DNA of 64,000 nucleotides, from assembly GCA_028708075.1 (NCBI GenBank), contig JAQVZS010000001.1, positions 205,319 through 269,318 on the forward strand, written 5' to 3'. This DNA comes from Massilibacteroides sp. (GTDB lineage Bacteria; Bacteroidota; Bacteroidia; Bacteroidales; Tannerellaceae). Positions within the stretch are counted from its first letter, which is position 1. The number at the start of each line of letters is the position of its first letter. Below, one piece after another: positions 55,531 through 63,824 of the stretch. The translations under genes were made by a program, and so were the position numbers. The notes beneath the pieces were generated by a model. That model searched no databases. It saw nothing but the letters and a program-made list of their open reading frames with translations, and was not told the DNA's origin.

Positions 55531-58386
55531 TTATTGGCAGGAACAAATTGTCGGAATTAGATTTCGGTCACCATAGGCATTGTCAACACGAGCTACGTTC
55601 AGCCAGAATTTGTTTTCGTGTAGCCATTCCAGAGGGAACGCCGCTTTGCTTCTTGGATAAGCATGTTTCCATTCGTTGGCTGTTACTTCATATTCCGGGT
55701 GAGGCGAGTTTTTCAACACGTTGTCGGTTTTATCCGCTATTCCTTCTTCTACTTCCTTAATCTCTTTCCAGATACAGTCCAGAACCTCAATAAAGCGATC
55801 CAGTTCTGCCTTGCTTTCACTTTCGGTCGGTTCTATCATCAACGTTCCGTGGACAGGGAACGAGAGTGTAGGAGCATGGTATCCGAAATCCATCAAACGT
55901 TTTGCGATATCCCCTTCGTCTACTCCCGAAGCTTCTTTTATCTTGCGACATTCTAGAATGAGTTCGTGTCCCACACGTCCGGTTACGCCTGTATAGACAA
56001 TTCCGTATGTATCTTTCAACTTGCAAGCCAGGTAGTTAGCGTTCAGTATGGCAGCTTTAGTTGCCATCGTAAGACCTTCAGTTCCCAACAAACGGATATA
56101 GGCATACGTGATTGGTAATACTCCAGCGCTTCCGAATGGCGCAGCTGCTACCGTGTTGGTTTCACTTCCCCAAAGAACAGGGTGGGAGGGTAAGAATGGA
56201 ATTAAATGTTGCGCTACGCCTACCGGTCCTACACCAGGTCCGCCACCACCGTGAGGAATAGCGAAGGTTTTGTGCAAATTCAAATGACACACATCCGCAC
56301 CGATTGTTCCCGGATTAGTCAATCCAACTTGTGCATTCATATTTGCCCCATCCATATATACTTGTCCGCCGCAAGCGTGAACAATTTCGCACATTTCTTT
56401 GATATCTGCTTCAAAAATACCGTGTGTTGACGGATATGTGATCATCGTTGCAGCCAGACGATCCTTGTTCTCTTCTGCTTTGATACGAAAATCAGCCAGA
56501 TCGATATTGCCATTTTCGTCGCATTTCACCGTTACTGTCGAATACCCGCATTGAACGGCGCTGGCAGGGTTCGTCCCATGAGCCGAAGCTGGCAGCAAAA
56601 CAATATCTCGGTGTCCCTGTCCGGTACTTTCCAAATAAGAACGGATGATGCGTAGCCCAGTGTATTCTCCCGCTGCCCCTGAGTTCGGTTGCAACGTATA
56701 ACCTGCAAATCCCGTAATTTCTTTTAGGTAACTTGTTAGGTTTTCAATAAGCTCCTTATAACCTTCTACCTGCTCTTCCGGTGCATAAGGATGTATGTTC
56801 TGAAATTCCCCGCGACTTAATGCAAACATGGATGAAGCCGAATTCAGTTTCATTGTACATGAGCCTAACGAGATCATGGAATGTGCCAACGAAATATCAC
56901 GACGTCCCAGACGGGTAATATAACGCATCAATTCCGTTTCCGTATGGTATTTTTTAAATGCTTCGTCCTGCAAAAATTTCGAATGGCGCACGAATCGACA
57001 GTCAGAATAGGTTTTGATTTCAATTTCTTTGTCCAGCGTATAATCTTTGCCGGCTGCTCCGGAAAAAATATACAGCAAGACCCCCAAGTCAGTCGGCAAT
57101 GTTGTTTCATCCAGACTGATGCCGATTTGCCCACTTTCGAAATAACGTAAGTTTACTTTACATTCCAATGCGATCTCGCGTAGTGCACTAATCGATACGT
57201 TAACCGGTAATTCGATTTTGAGCGTATCGAAATAGTTTGTGTTTAGTTGTTTATATCCCAATTTTTGGAGTTCGGAAGTAAGGAATCCGGCGTATGCATG
57301 AATACGCTCAGCAATGATTTTCAATCCTTCTGCGCCGTGATAGACCGCATAAAAACCAGCCATTGTTGCCAATAACGCCTGCGCAGTACAAATATTGGAC
57401 GTTGCTTTCTCCCGTTTGATGTGTTGTTCACGCGTCTGAAGCGCTAAACGGAATGCTGGATGACCGTAAGCGTCTTTCGATACGCCGATGATTCGTCCTG
57501 GAATATTACGTTTATATTCGTCTTTTGTCGCAAAATAAGCCGCAGATGGGCCTCCGTAAAACATCGGAATACCGAATCGCTGTGTAGATCCGAATACGAC
57601 ATCCGCACCCCATTCTCCCGGAGGAGTTAATAAAACAAGGCTCAGCAGGTCGGCGGCAACCGCAACACGAATCCCTTTAGCTTGAACCTCTGCAATAAAT
57701 TCCGAATAATCTTCGATAGAGCCATTACTATTCGGAAATTGAACAATAGCCGCGAAAACTTTTTCTGTCGGTTCAAATGTCTTGTAATCTCCAGTAACTA
57801 CTTCTATACCTTGCGGTTTCATTCGCGTATGAATTACCGCTAGAGTAGAAGGAAACACGTGATCGTCCACAAATAAGATATTTGCGTCATTCTTAATTTG
57901 CTCGCGGTTACGGGTTGCATGCAGCATCGTCGCCGCTTCAGCTCCTGCAGTCGCCTCATCAAGTAAAGAACAATTCGATAGCGGAAGTCCGGTCAAATCA
58001 CAAACCATCGTTTGGAAGTTTATTAATGCTTCCAATCGTCCCTGAGAAATTTCCGCCTGATAGGGCGTATAAGAGGTATACCACACTGGATTTTCGAAAA
58101 CATTTCGTTGAACCGGCGCAGGGCAAACGGTGTCATACCACCCCATTCCGATGTATGAGGTAAATACTTCATTTTTTGAAGCCAGCTCAGACAAATGTTC
58201 GGACAATTCTCTTTCTGTCATGGCTTCTGGTAAATTTAGCGGATGTTTTAAACGGATATTTGCGGGAATGGTCTGATCGATTAATTCATCAAGAGACGAT
58301 ACTCCGACAGTTTTCAACATCTCAGGGATGTCTTCGGATGAAATACCGACATGGCGATTAACAAATTTATTTGTGTCCATATACAA
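55531..58386 (-). CDS. gcvP: glycine dehydrogenase (decarboxylating), P protein
   Basis: PLP enzyme of the glycine cleavage system, single-chain form (951 residues). The N-terminal half begins FVNRHVGISSEDIPEMLKTVGV and contains SYIGMGWYDTVCPAPVQRNVFENPVWYTSYTPYQAEISQGR; the C-terminal half carries the PLP lysine in NLHKTFAIPHGGGGPGVGPVGV. An ATG two codons in (MDTNKF, 58380) is an equally good start. It is the last gene of a DUF3298 protein-rsmG-MBL-gcvP run, 5 bases after the MBL gene. gcvT and gcvH are not in the window. Confidence 0.97.
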   Translation of the reverse strand: MYMDTNKFVNRHVGISSEDIPEMLKTVGVSSLDELIDQTIPANIRLKHPLNLPEAMTERELSEHLSELASKNEVFTSYIGMGWYDTVCPAPVQRNVFENPVWYTSYTPYQAEISQGRLEALINFQTMVCDLTGLPLSNCSLLDEATAGAEAATMLHATRNREQIKNDANILFVDDHVFPSTLAVIHTRMKPQGIEVVTGDYKTFEPTEKVFAAIVQFPNSNGSIEDYSEFIAEVQAKGIRVAVAADLLSLVLLTPPGEWGADVVFGSTQRFGIPMFYGGPSAAYFATKDEYKRNIPGRIIGVSKDAYGHPAFRLALQTREQHIKREKATSNICTAQALLATMAGFYAVYHGAEGLKIIAERIHAYAGFLTSELQKLGYKQLNTNYFDTLKIELPVNVSISALREIALECKVNLRYFESGQIGISLDETTLPTDLGVLLYIFSGAAGKDYTLDKEIEIKTYSDCRFVRHSKFLQDEAFKKYHTETELMRYITRLGRRDISLAHSMISLGSCTMKLNSASSMFALSRGEFQNIHPYAPEEQVEGYKELIENLTSYLKEITGFAGYTLQPNSGAAGEYTGLRIIRSYLESTGQGHRDIVLLPASAHGTNPASAVQCGYSTVTVKCDENGNIDLADFRIKAEENKDRLAATMITYPSTHGIFEADIKEMCEIVHACGGQVYMDGANMNAQVGLTNPGTIGADVCHLNLHKTFAIPHGGGGPGVGPVGVAQHLIPFLPSHPVLWGSETNTVAAAPFGSAGVLPITYAYIRLLGTEGLTMATKAAILNANYLACKLKDTYGIVYTGVTGRVGHELILECRKIKEASGVDEGDIAKRLMDFGYHAPTLSFPVHGTLMIEPTESESKAELDRFIEVLDCIWKEIKEVEEGIADKTDNVLKNSPHPEYEVTANEWKHAYPRSKAAFPLEWLHENKFWLNVARVDNAYGDRNLIPTICSCQ

Positions 58387-58391
58387 TTTAG

Positions 58392-59030
58392 TTATAAATA
58401 GGGATTATTAAATTTTTCCTCAATGATACTGGTCGTAGGTCCATGCCCCGGATAAACAACCGTCTCGTCTGGCAAACTAAAAAGCTTATCGTTGATGGCA
58501 GCGATCAATACGTCCTGATCTCCCCCCCACAAGTCTGTACGCCCGATACTTCCGCAAAATAAAGCATCGCCCGAAATAACAAAACGTTCTTTTTTGTTAT
58601 AAAACGCAAGACTACCCGGTGAATGTCCCGGAACAAGCAGTGCGATCAGTTCCGAATCGCCAAATGTTATGATTTCATTTCCTACGATATAATGTGCCAC
58701 TTTAATCGGTTGCATTGCTGTTTTTAATCCGAACAACCGTGCTTGTTCAGCGGGAGAAGGGAGTTTTTCTACATCGGTTCGATGTGCTTCCGGCTTCAAT
58801 CCGTATTTTTTGTAGATAAAATCATTTCCAAAGATATGGTCCAGATGCAAATGCGTACATAAAAGCCGTTTGAGTGTCAAGTCATTCTCTTCTATATATC
58901 GGATCAACTCGTCCTCTTCTTCTTTCCGGCAAGCGCCACAATCGATCAATACGGCTTCTTTTGTTTCGTCATGAAGCAAATAGCAATTCTCCGAAAAATA
59001 ATTAAATTCAAAAGGTTTAATCGTAATCAT
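58392..59030 (-). CDS. metallo-beta-lactamase fold hydrolase, glyoxalase II-like
   Basis: A 212-residue hydrolase with the zinc motif THLHLDHIFGN (HxHxDH), later metal histidine in PGHSPGSLAFYN and the final PGHGPTTSI. This is the arrangement of YcbL/glyoxalase II-like thioesterases; the natural substrate is unknown, possibly a glutathione-independent thioester. Start overlaps the rsmG stop by 4 bases. Member of the rsmG-gcvP operon. Confidence 0.9.
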   Translation of the reverse strand: MITIKPFEFNYFSENCYLLHDETKEAVLIDCGACRKEEEDELIRYIEENDLTLKRLLCTHLHLDHIFGNDFIYKKYGLKPEAHRTDVEKLPSPAEQARLFGLKTAMQPIKVAHYIVGNEIITFGDSELIALLVPGHSPGSLAFYNKKERFVISGDALFCGSIGRTDLWGGDQDVLIAAINDKLFSLPDETVVYPGHGPTTSIIEEKFNNPYL

Positions 59031-59647
59031 AATGGCACGTACACTATTTTTTTTGTTATAAAATACTCTTCTTTGAAATACGATTTCAGGTCGACTACCA
59101 TCGCTTTGTTTTTAAAGGGAAGGACTTCATGCTGTAATTCACCGCCTTTCAAACAAATCAAGCCATTAGGCAATGCGTTTATCTGTTTTTCCGATATATT
59201 TTTTCGGACAATCTTAGCTAAATCGGTCAAAGGCATGACTGCTCGGCTGACGACAAAATCAAATTTTCCTTTTTCTTCTTCACCGCGACAATGCCTGAAA
59301 CGTACATTTACTAGTCCGATACTTTCGGCTATGGCTTGTGCAACTTTTATTTTTTTACCGATACTGTCAATCATAAGAAACTCCGTTTCCGGAAAAAGTA
59401 TGGCAAGCGGGATACCTGGAAAACCACCTCCCGTACCAATATCCATAATTGTCGTTCCCGTTTTAAAACGAAGCAGTTTGGCAATACCCAACGAATGGAG
59501 CACATGATGTAGATATAGATTCTCAATATCTTTACGTGAAATCACATTTATTTTTGTATTCCATTCCTTGTAAAGAACATCGATAGCTGTAAATTGCGTG
59601 ATTTGTTTTTCGGTTAAATCCGGAAAATATTTTTGAATAATTTGCAT
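59027..59647 (-). CDS. rsmG: 16S rRNA (guanine-527-N7) methyltransferase
   Basis: Methylates G527 of 16S rRNA using SAM. The SAM-binding motif is IMDIGTGGGFPGIPLAILFPETEFLMIDS, followed by VVSRAVMPLTDL, which matches the family's SRA motif. Length 206 is normal. The ATG at 59647 is 7 bases after the preceding gene. In many bacteria rsmG sits near gidA/parAB; here it does not. Confidence 0.95.
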   Translation of the reverse strand: MQIIQKYFPDLTEKQITQFTAIDVLYKEWNTKINVISRKDIENLYLHHVLHSLGIAKLLRFKTGTTIMDIGTGGGFPGIPLAILFPETEFLMIDSIGKKIKVAQAIAESIGLVNVRFRHCRGEEEKGKFDFVVSRAVMPLTDLAKIVRKNISEKQINALPNGLICLKGGELQHEVLPFKNKAMVVDLKSYFKEEYFITKKIVYVPL

Positions 59648-59653
59648 AGATGA

Positions 59654-60493
59654 TTAAAAAATAAGATGTGAGATCGGGCTGTCTTTTCGAAGTAGATATT
59701 CAATTTCTTTAAATGGAATACGTACTTCGATCAATCCGAGGACATAAGCCGCTATCTCGTATTCATTAAAAGCATAGGTTATTCCCGTGTCGTCAATTAA
59801 AAAATTACCATTCGGATAAATTTCGTCCACGCTGAAAAAACCAATGTTTTCCAATTCCTTGGCATCTTGAACGTTGTTTAATTCCGCAATCTTGTCGACT
59901 AAAATTGGGGCAAGCTGGTCCTGATAATCTTCTACAAAAATAGCGTCTTCTGTTATTTTATTACCGGTTCTCAAGTCGATCACATGATAACGAGTCGAAT
60001 GAGCGCCATGAGCTCCGCCGGTATAATTGTTAAAATTAACCGAATAGGAAAGAATCTGGTTACTATTATAACAGATTTCATTTTCAGACATTTCATAGTA
60101 AGAGAACCAGGAGGGGATTTGTTTTCCTTCACTTCGTTGGGTTTCCAGATTGAAATCGTCTTCCAGTTCTTTATAGCTATTTAAATATTCTTCTGTGTAT
60201 TTCGCCGTGGCTTCTTCGGGTGATAATTCACCATATTCGTCGCCGAAATAATCCGAAACAAATTGTTTTTGTATTTTTGTTAACAGATTCTTATCACCCA
60301 TTTTCACGGGAAAAATAAACTTTAATTGGAAATTACAATTGGGATTTTCGGGATTGTCTAATAAATGATAAACTTTTTCTACCTGGATGGAATCAAACGA
60401 AATATCGTTTTTCCCTGCATTTTTTACTCCCGTTTTACAGCCGTAAAAAAGCAGACTTGCTACAGCAAAGAAAATAATTGTTTGTGTTTTCAT
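59654..60493 (-). CDS. DUF3298/RsiV-like lipoprotein
   Basis: A 279-residue lipoprotein (MKTQTIIFFAVASLLFYGCKTG, lipobox FYGC). The soluble part contains YYEMSENEICYNSNQILSYSVNFNNYTGGAHGAHSTRYHVIDLRTGNKI, typical of the DUF4163/DUF3298 pair found in RsiV-like proteins, which can bind lysozyme; no such activity is shown here. The ORF track begins 39 codons earlier at 60610, but a -7 element at 60537-60544 lies inside that extension, so 60493 is preferred. Likely first gene of the rsmG-gcvP run. Confidence 0.82.
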   Translation of the reverse strand: MKTQTIIFFAVASLLFYGCKTGVKNAGKNDISFDSIQVEKVYHLLDNPENPNCNFQLKFIFPVKMGDKNLLTKIQKQFVSDYFGDEYGELSPEEATAKYTEEYLNSYKELEDDFNLETQRSEGKQIPSWFSYYEMSENEICYNSNQILSYSVNFNNYTGGAHGAHSTRYHVIDLRTGNKITEDAIFVEDYQDQLAPILVDKIAELNNVQDAKELENIGFFSVDEIYPNGNFLIDDTGITYAFNEYEIAAYVLGLIEVRIPFKEIEYLLRKDSPISHLIF

Positions 60494-60536
60494 ACACTCT
60501 GTTTTTAAGAACATGGTTCTTTTATTATGAATAGTG

Positions 60537-60544
60537 CAAATGTA
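60537..60544 (-). promoter_or_regulatory. -7 element of the DUF3298-rsmG-MBL-gcvP run
   Basis: TACATTTG on the minus strand, about 45 bases before the chosen ATG. The divergent gene has TACCTTTG at 60634-60641. Confidence 0.5.
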
Positions 60545-60633
60545 CGTGATTATTCCTAATTTCTTTATGAGGAAAAGGAAAACTCTTTTCGATCTGCTTA
60601 AAAGGGACATACCCGAGAAATGAAAATATTTTG

Positions 60634-60641
60634 TACCTTTG
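60634..60641 (+). promoter_or_regulatory. -7 element of the glycosyltransferase-pyrC unit
   Basis: TACCTTTG, 32 bases before the ATG at 60673. No clear -33 TTG. Confidence 0.45.
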
Positions 60642-60672
60642 ATAAAGGTTTCATTTTTTATTCTGGAAAAGT

Positions 60673-61410
60673 ATGTCAGACAGTATTGTAATCATTCCCA
60701 CATATAATGAAAAAGAAAATGTGGAAAGTATTATCCGAACCGTATTCGGTCTTGAAAAGTTTTTTCATGTCTTGATTATTGACGACGGTTCGCCGGATGG
60801 AACTGCTGCCATTGTGGAAAATCTGCAAAAAGAATTTCCAGGACGTTTATTTCTCATTGAAAGAGAAGGGAAGTTAGGATTGGGGACGGCCTATATCCGG
60901 GGATTTAAATGGTCGTTGGAGCAGGGTTACGAATTTATTTTTGAAATGGATGCCGATTTTAGCCATAATCCGGCTGATTTGCCCCGGTTATATGCCGCAT
61001 GTATTGAAGGAGGTGCCGATGTCGCTGTTGGCTCGCGTTATTGCAATGGGGTCAATGTTGTCAACTGGCCGTTGGGACGTGTACTTATGTCTTATTTTGC
61101 TTCTACTTATGTCCGTTTTGTTACGGGTATGGATGTGCAGGATACGACTGCCGGCTTTAAGTGTTATCGCCGGCAAGTATTGGAAACGATCGACCTGGAT
61201 CGTATTCACTTCAAAGGATATGCTTTTCAGATAGAAATGAAATTTACGGCTTATAAATGCGGTTTCAAGATTGTTGAGGTACCCATTATTTTTATCAACA
61301 GAGTTTTGGGGACTTCCAAAATGAATTCTTCTATCTTTGGCGAAGCACTGTTTGGCGTATTGCAATTGAAATGGTGGAGTTTTTTTCGTAAATATCCACA
61401 GAAAAAATAA
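60673..61410 (+). CDS. polyprenol-phosphate mannose synthase-like glycosyltransferase (GT2)
   Basis: A GT-A fold enzyme of the DPM1 class, transferring a sugar from a nucleotide donor to polyprenyl phosphate at the membrane. The N-terminal motifs are [31 protein letters not shown] and the metal-binding [16 protein letters not shown] (DxD). The terminal part lacks membrane helices, so it is the soluble DPM1-like form of 245 residues. It is followed 16 bases later by pyrC. The sugar (mannose or other) is not determinable. Confidence 0.9.
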   Translation: MSDSIVIIPTYNEKENVESIIRTVFGLEKFFHVLIIDDGSPDGTAAIVENLQKEFPGRLFLIEREGKLGLGTAYIRGFKWSLEQGYEFIFEMDADFSHNPADLPRLYAACIEGGADVAVGSRYCNGVNVVNWPLGRVLMSYFASTYVRFVTGMDVQDTTAGFKCYRRQVLETIDLDRIHFKGYAFQIEMKFTAYKCGFKIVEVPIIFINRVLGTSKMNSSIFGEALFGVLQLKWWSFFRKYPQKK

Positions 61411-61426
61411 GAACATATATATATAT

Positions 61427-62785
61427 ATGAGTAAGTTACTTATTCAGAATGCGCGTATTACTAACGAAGGGCGTTCTTTTGAAGGTTACGTTTTCACTGA
61501 CGGAGCGTTTATTTTGTCGGTGGGAGAGATGTGTGACGGTCAGTTGGCCGTTTTGCAACAAGAGGCTGATCGCATTGTCAACGCCAAAGGGAAATGGTTA
61601 TTGCCCGGAGTGATCGACGACCAGGTTCATTTCCGTGAACCCGGCTTAACGCATAAAGGCGATATTGCCAGCGAGAGCCGGGCTGCAGTAGCTGGAGGAG
61701 TCACAACGTTTATGGATATGCCTAATACGAAACCTCAAACGACGACTTTACCCGAATTGGAATGGAAGTTTCGTCGCGCATCGGAAACTTCCGTCGCTAA
61801 TTATTCTTTTTTCTTTGGCGGAACGAACGATAATTTGGATGAGATATGCAAGTTGGATCGCAGCCGTATTCCGGGATTGAAGCTTTTTCTTGGATCGTCT
61901 ACGGGAAATATGCTGGTAGATAATAAGGATACGCTCGAACGTGTTTTTTCCGAAGCCGGCATGCTGATTGCTGTTCATGCGGAAAAAGAAGAAATTATCC
62001 GGAAAAACATAGCCTATTATACTTCGCAGTTCGGTGAAGACTTGGATATCCATTTTCATAGCAAGATCCGGAGTGAAGAAGCGTGTTATGCTTCCTCTTC
62101 CGAAGCTGTCGAACTAGCGACCCGCCTTGGTTCGCGCTTGCATATTTTGCATCTTTCTACCGCAAAAGAATTGAGCTTACTGACGAATGCCATTCCTTTG
62201 CATGAAAAAAAGATTACGGGCGAAGTTTGTGTGCATCATCTCTGGTTTCATGATGGAGATTATGCGAAGTACGGCAACCGTATCAAATGGAACCCATCTA
62301 TTAAAACCGAAAAAGACCGTGACGCTTTGCGCGCCGCGGTGAACGACGATATTATCGACATTGTTGCGACCGACCATGCTCCACATTTGTTGGCCGAAAA
62401 AGAAGGTAATTGCCTTAAGGCTTCTTCTGGGGGGCCTTTGGTCCAACATTCGCTGCTGGCTATGCTCGATTTGGTGTCTGCAGGATGTTTTACGCTCGAA
62501 AAAGTCGTGGATAAAATGGCACATATGCCTGCTGATTTATTTCATATCGATCGTCGTGGCTATATTCGTCCGGGTTATTATGCCGACCTGGTGTTGATCG
62601 ATGCAGAAAAGGATACGCCTGTCACAAAAGATTCGTTGTTATATAAATGCGGCTGGTCGCCTTTCGAAGGACATACGTTTAAACATGCTATTGCGCAGAC
62701 TTATGTGAACGGAACACTCGTTTACGATGGACAAAAAGTAGACGATGTGGTTCATGGAATGGAGGTACATTACCTTTACCACTAA
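61427..62785 (+). CDS. pyrC: dihydroorotase (class I type)
   Basis: Third step of pyrimidine synthesis, closing carbamoyl aspartate to dihydroorotate. Zinc ligands are in [10 protein letters not shown] (HxH), the segment [25 protein letters not shown] follows, further metal histidines lie in HAEKEE and HILHLSTA, and the catalytic Asp in [16 protein letters not shown]. Length 452 fits class I/amidohydrolase rather than the 350-residue class II of E. coli. The start codon sits at the end of an (AT)7 tract. An allantoinase-like role is less likely given the motif set. Confidence 0.92.
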   Translation: MSKLLIQNARITNEGRSFEGYVFTDGAFILSVGEMCDGQLAVLQQEADRIVNAKGKWLLPGVIDDQVHFREPGLTHKGDIASESRAAVAGGVTTFMDMPNTKPQTTTLPELEWKFRRASETSVANYSFFFGGTNDNLDEICKLDRSRIPGLKLFLGSSTGNMLVDNKDTLERVFSEAGMLIAVHAEKEEIIRKNIAYYTSQFGEDLDIHFHSKIRSEEACYASSSEAVELATRLGSRLHILHLSTAKELSLLTNAIPLHEKKITGEVCVHHLWFHDGDYAKYGNRIKWNPSIKTEKDRDALRAAVNDDIIDIVATDHAPHLLAEKEGNCLKASSGGPLVQHSLLAMLDLVSAGCFTLEKVVDKMAHMPADLFHIDRRGYIRPGYYADLVLIDAEKDTPVTKDSLLYKCGWSPFEGHTFKHAIAQTYVNGTLVYDGQKVDDVVHGMEVHYLYH

Positions 62786-62866
62786 GCGAAAAGTGTTAAA
62801 AAAAAGAAGAAGCTGCTAATAAATGCCGATAATTATAAAAATGTGTTGTAAAATATCTTTTTTTAT

Positions 62867-62990
62867 TTGTATGGTTTAATTTATTCAAGCATCTTTGTCA
62901 CAGATAACCTAAACAATCTTTTTGCCTTAAAGACTAATACCTATTAAGAACCTATAAAGAGGGCCTTTGCGAAAAGGCCCTCTTTATGAT
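62867..62990 (+). ncRNA. candidate short transcript after pyrC
   Basis: A promoter-like pair (TTG at 62867-62869, spacer 20, CATCTTTG at 62890-62897, one mismatch) is followed by a strong hairpin at 62954-62987. The predicted RNA is about 85 bases. It could equally be the 3' untranslated end of pyrC mRNA with its terminator. Confidence 0.3.
62954..62987 (+). terminator. terminator downstream of pyrC
   Basis: Perfect 15-bp stem ATAAAGAGGGCCTTT / AAAGGCCCTCTTTAT, loop GCGA. No long T-run. The following 300 bases (to about 63295) hold no gene that I can see, only an imperfect hairpin near 63077-63104. Confidence 0.7.
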
Positions 62991-63296
62991 TAAAATACGT
63001 TTTTGTTGTTTTATCGCAAAAATTAATTTTCTTAAAGTTATCAGTCTTTTACCATAATTTCTCTTGGGTTTCCCGGTTTTCCTTTGCGCTAGCAAAAGGG
63101 AAAAATACTCCGGTTATAAAAAGTAGGAAATACATGAATACAAAATTAAGTGTTCTCATCGGAGGAATTAATAGGTGAATAATACGCGTAAAAATATATG
63201 AACACCTTTATATATAACAAACGAGCCATTGGAATTTCTGCTTATTATATTATGTTATAAAACTGGTTTAAACATAGTCATAATGCGGAATTAAGT

Positions 63297-63327
63297 TTGG
63301 TAGTCTCCTTTTTTTTTTTTTACTTTG
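63297..63327 (+). promoter_or_regulatory. promoter of the 6S-like RNA
   Basis: TTG at 63297-63299, spacer 20 including a T-run, TTACTTTG at 63320-63327 (one mismatch from TAnnTTTG). Start of transcription is expected near 63334. Confidence 0.5.
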
Positions 63328-63333
63328 CAGTAA

Positions 63334-63525
63334 ACAAATAAGTTTAGCCGCACTGGTCGATTGGGAAACTCATCAGTTAATTTAATTCCGAGACATAGCT
63401 CTTGTTACCAATGGCGGGCCGCACCTTTCGGGGATGCTTCGCACAGCGGATTACAAAGGTAGCAAAGCACTCAAATCCTGTCATACGGAGTTTGTTCATA
63501 TCCACAGTGCGGCTTTCTTTTTTTC
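63334..63525 (+). ncRNA. ssrS: structured RNA of about 190 bases, 6S RNA candidate
   Basis: Bounded by a promoter upstream and a T-rich tail. Ends pair perfectly: AGCCGCACTG (63346-63355) with CAGTGCGGCT (63505-63514). Inside, AAACTC (63366-63371) pairs with GAGTTT (63488-63493); then come two unpaired strands of about 29 and 20 bases; then CTTGTTACC (63401-63409) with GGTAGCAAAG (63458-63467), and CCGC with GCGG further in. A closing stem, a large central bubble and an apical stem in about 190 bases is the 6S RNA layout, which mimics an open promoter for RNA polymerase. The symbol is tentative. The 78-codon ORF on this strand is an accident. Confidence 0.5.
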
Positions 63526-63586
63526 TTCTCCCCTTGATTTTCGAAGAAGCTTTCGTTCCCTATCTGCTTGGAACAGACGAGAAAAT

Positions 63587-63800
63587 CATCCCGATGTCAA
63601 AAAGTATTTTTAGATTGTTGATTTTCAACCTTACTTAAGGTTTAAAAAAATCATCCCGAACGTTTTCAAAAATCGTCCCGAAGAATTTTCAAAAAGATCC
63701 CGAAGAATTTTTAAAATCATAGGTATGAATTTTTTATATGAAAATCAATAAAAAACAGTTCACTATGGAGGGCTTTTCGAATAGAAATTCGTCCCGATGA
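63587..63800 (+). repeat. dispersed intergenic repeat, copy B
   Basis: Aligns with 34270-34522 on the minus strand over about 150 bases well, and more weakly to about 250. Contains TCCCGAA at 63654, 63676 and 63698, exactly 22 bases apart, each in an A-rich/T-rich frame (AAAAATCGTCCCGAAGAATT). The TTGTTGATTTTCAAC block is at about 63614. No ORF. It lies between the 6S-like RNA and the 3' end of an AraC-type gene. Confidence 0.7.
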
Positions 63801-63824
63801 AAGAATATAAGAATTTTGTATTAT

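Noticed and set aside
63346-63514. Inverted repeat of 10 bp as the ends of a small mobile element
   Set aside because: Inner stems nest symmetrically, a promoter lies before and a T-run directly after; an RNA gene explains this better. No target duplication seen.
63402-63638. 78-codon plus-strand ORF
   Set aside because: It overlaps the strongly structured 6S-like RNA and the start of the repeat, and the translation looks random.
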